This document shows positions 5,083 through 5,700 of a stretch of 5,700 nucleotides of DNA, piece after piece (positions within the stretch are counted from its first letter, which is position 1; each line of letters starts with the position of its first letter). Source of the DNA: an uncultured Cryptobacterium sp. (GTDB taxonomy: Bacteria > Actinomycetota > Coriobacteriia > Coriobacteriales > Eggerthellaceae); assembly GCA_900554685.1 (NCBI GenBank), contig USIG01000111.1, positions 1 through 5,700 on the forward strand. Direction: 5' to 3'. Below the pieces are notes generated by a model. It was not told the DNA's origin and ran no database searches. It was given only the letters and a program-made list of their open reading frames with translations. The translations under genes were made by a program, and so were the position numbers.

Positions 5083-5700
5083 GCTACGATGCTTCCCTTT
5101 TGCATATTGAATTCATGGTCACACAGGCCTTCCATAAACTCCAGGTCATGGAAAATACCCAGCATAGTTGTGCCCTGCGCCTTCAGTTGTTCGATCAACT
5201 CACGTACCTTCATTTTAGAGGCGGCATCAAGAGAGGCCGTTGGTTCATCAAGCAAAAGCAAACGAGGTTGCTTAATCATTGCCGCAGCAATATTCAAGCG
5301 TAACTTTTCACCGCCGGAAAACGTACGAGGATACAACGCCCAAAGCGACTCATTGATATCGAAATGGCGCAGCATTCGCTCTGTTTCTGCCTGTGCACGC
5401 TCTTTATCCGCCGAACCAAATGTTTCAAGCGCACTTTGCAGCACAATATCGTAGGCGGTTTGCCTGGGCAGCGCATTGAGGAACTGCGAAACGTAGCCCA
5501 TCTCGTAGGCACGAATATGAATCATTTCGCGCTCGCCTACCGTGCATAAGTCAACCTTGCCAAAACTTGCACTGCGATACCAAATCGAGCCCGATTCAGG
5601 CAGGTTTGTGCGATAGATACAGCGTAAAATGGTTGATTTTCCCGAACCGGAACGTCCCGTGATTCCAACAAATTCGCCTTCTTGAATAGCGAGCGTAATA
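5079..5700 (-). CDS. phnL: PhnL, C-P lyase system ABC-type ATPase (5' end outside window)
   Basis: About 206 residues are visible; compared with PhnL of roughly 226-230 residues, about 20-25 N-terminal ones lie beyond 5700. The fragment has Walker A GRSGSGKST (15-23), then CIYRTNLPESGSI, MGYVSQFL with the Q-loop Gln near 72, signature TFSGGEKLRLN (126-136), Walker B LLLLDEPTASLD (147-158) and the switch His in GIFHD (181-185). YxxxLPxxG after Walker A, GYVSQFLxxxPR, INESLWALYPRTFSGGE and GIFHD match PhnL rather than general ABC transporters. PhnL binds the C-P lyase core complex (PhnGHIJ) with PhnK and helps in making alpha-D-ribose-1-phosphonate 5-triphosphate; it is not a membrane importer. 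Genes phnG-K are expected to the right. It overlaps the PHP gene by 4 bases (ATGA). Identification is strong. Confidence 0.92.
   Translation of the reverse strand, partial: ITLAIQEGEFVGITGRSGSGKSTILRCIYRTNLPESGSIWYRSASFGKVDLCTVGEREMIHIRAYEMGYVSQFLNALPRQTAYDIVLQSALETFGSADKERAQAETERMLRHFDINESLWALYPRTFSGGEKLRLNIAAAMIKQPRLLLLDEPTASLDAASKMKVRELIEQLKAQGTTMLGIFHDLEFMEGLCDHEFNMQKGSIVA

Noticed and set aside
5079..5700. General ABC importer ATPase
   Set aside because: Segments around the Q-loop, signature and switch His match PhnL of the C-P lyase complex, and the neighbour is a PHP enzyme rather than a permease.

Overview
All convincing genes in this 5.7-kb bacterial window lie on the minus strand, so the biology reads from the right edge to the left. 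No plus-strand gene is supported. By eye, base composition is near balanced, slightly AT-rich. The best clue to the organism is a PHP-family gene directly after phnL. The PHP enzyme known to act in the C-P lyase pathway (PhnPP, Elen0235) comes from Eggerthella lenta. Together with an RlmB and a CoA-transferase that look Coriobacteriia/Firmicutes-like, this suggests an Eggerthellaceae-type anaerobe of lower GC than Eggerthella itself (Cryptobacterium-like). The lineage is inferred, not proven.

Layout in transcription order (right to left): (1) The 3' end of a phosphonate C-P lyase operon: phnL (5' end beyond the window) overlaps by ATGA a PHP-domain gene that I call a phnPP-like cyclic phosphate dihydrolase. 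It would turn the C-P lyase product, 5-phosphoribosyl 1,2-cyclic phosphate, into ribose 5-phosphate and phosphate. The end of this gene lies in three tandem 32-bp repeats, each carrying a copy of the gene's last codons and stop. (2) A complete tRNA-Gln(UUG) gene with its own promoter and a strong intrinsic terminator. (3) rlmB (23S rRNA 2'-O-ribose methyltransferase) followed by a rae1/yacP-type NYN endoribonuclease gene, a translation-related pair with conserved order in Firmicutes, here without cysS or mrnC directly upstream. (4) A 269-bp intergenic region in which an AT-rich dyad overlaps a candidate extended -10 promoter, followed by a class III (CaiB/BaiF, FldA/HadA-like) CoA-transferase gene. 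(5) A 616-bp stretch with no convincing gene. It holds a strong hairpin after the CoA-transferase and a candidate promoter aimed at a CDS whose first codons lie at the left edge.

The genes form several transcription units. phnL-phnPP is clearly one operon, rlmB-rae1 is probably one, and the CoA-transferase and tRNA appear monocistronic. The points most worth a second look are the PHP enzyme as the terminal step of C-P lyase metabolism, the tandem copies of its 3' end, and the operator-like dyad in front of the CoA-transferase.
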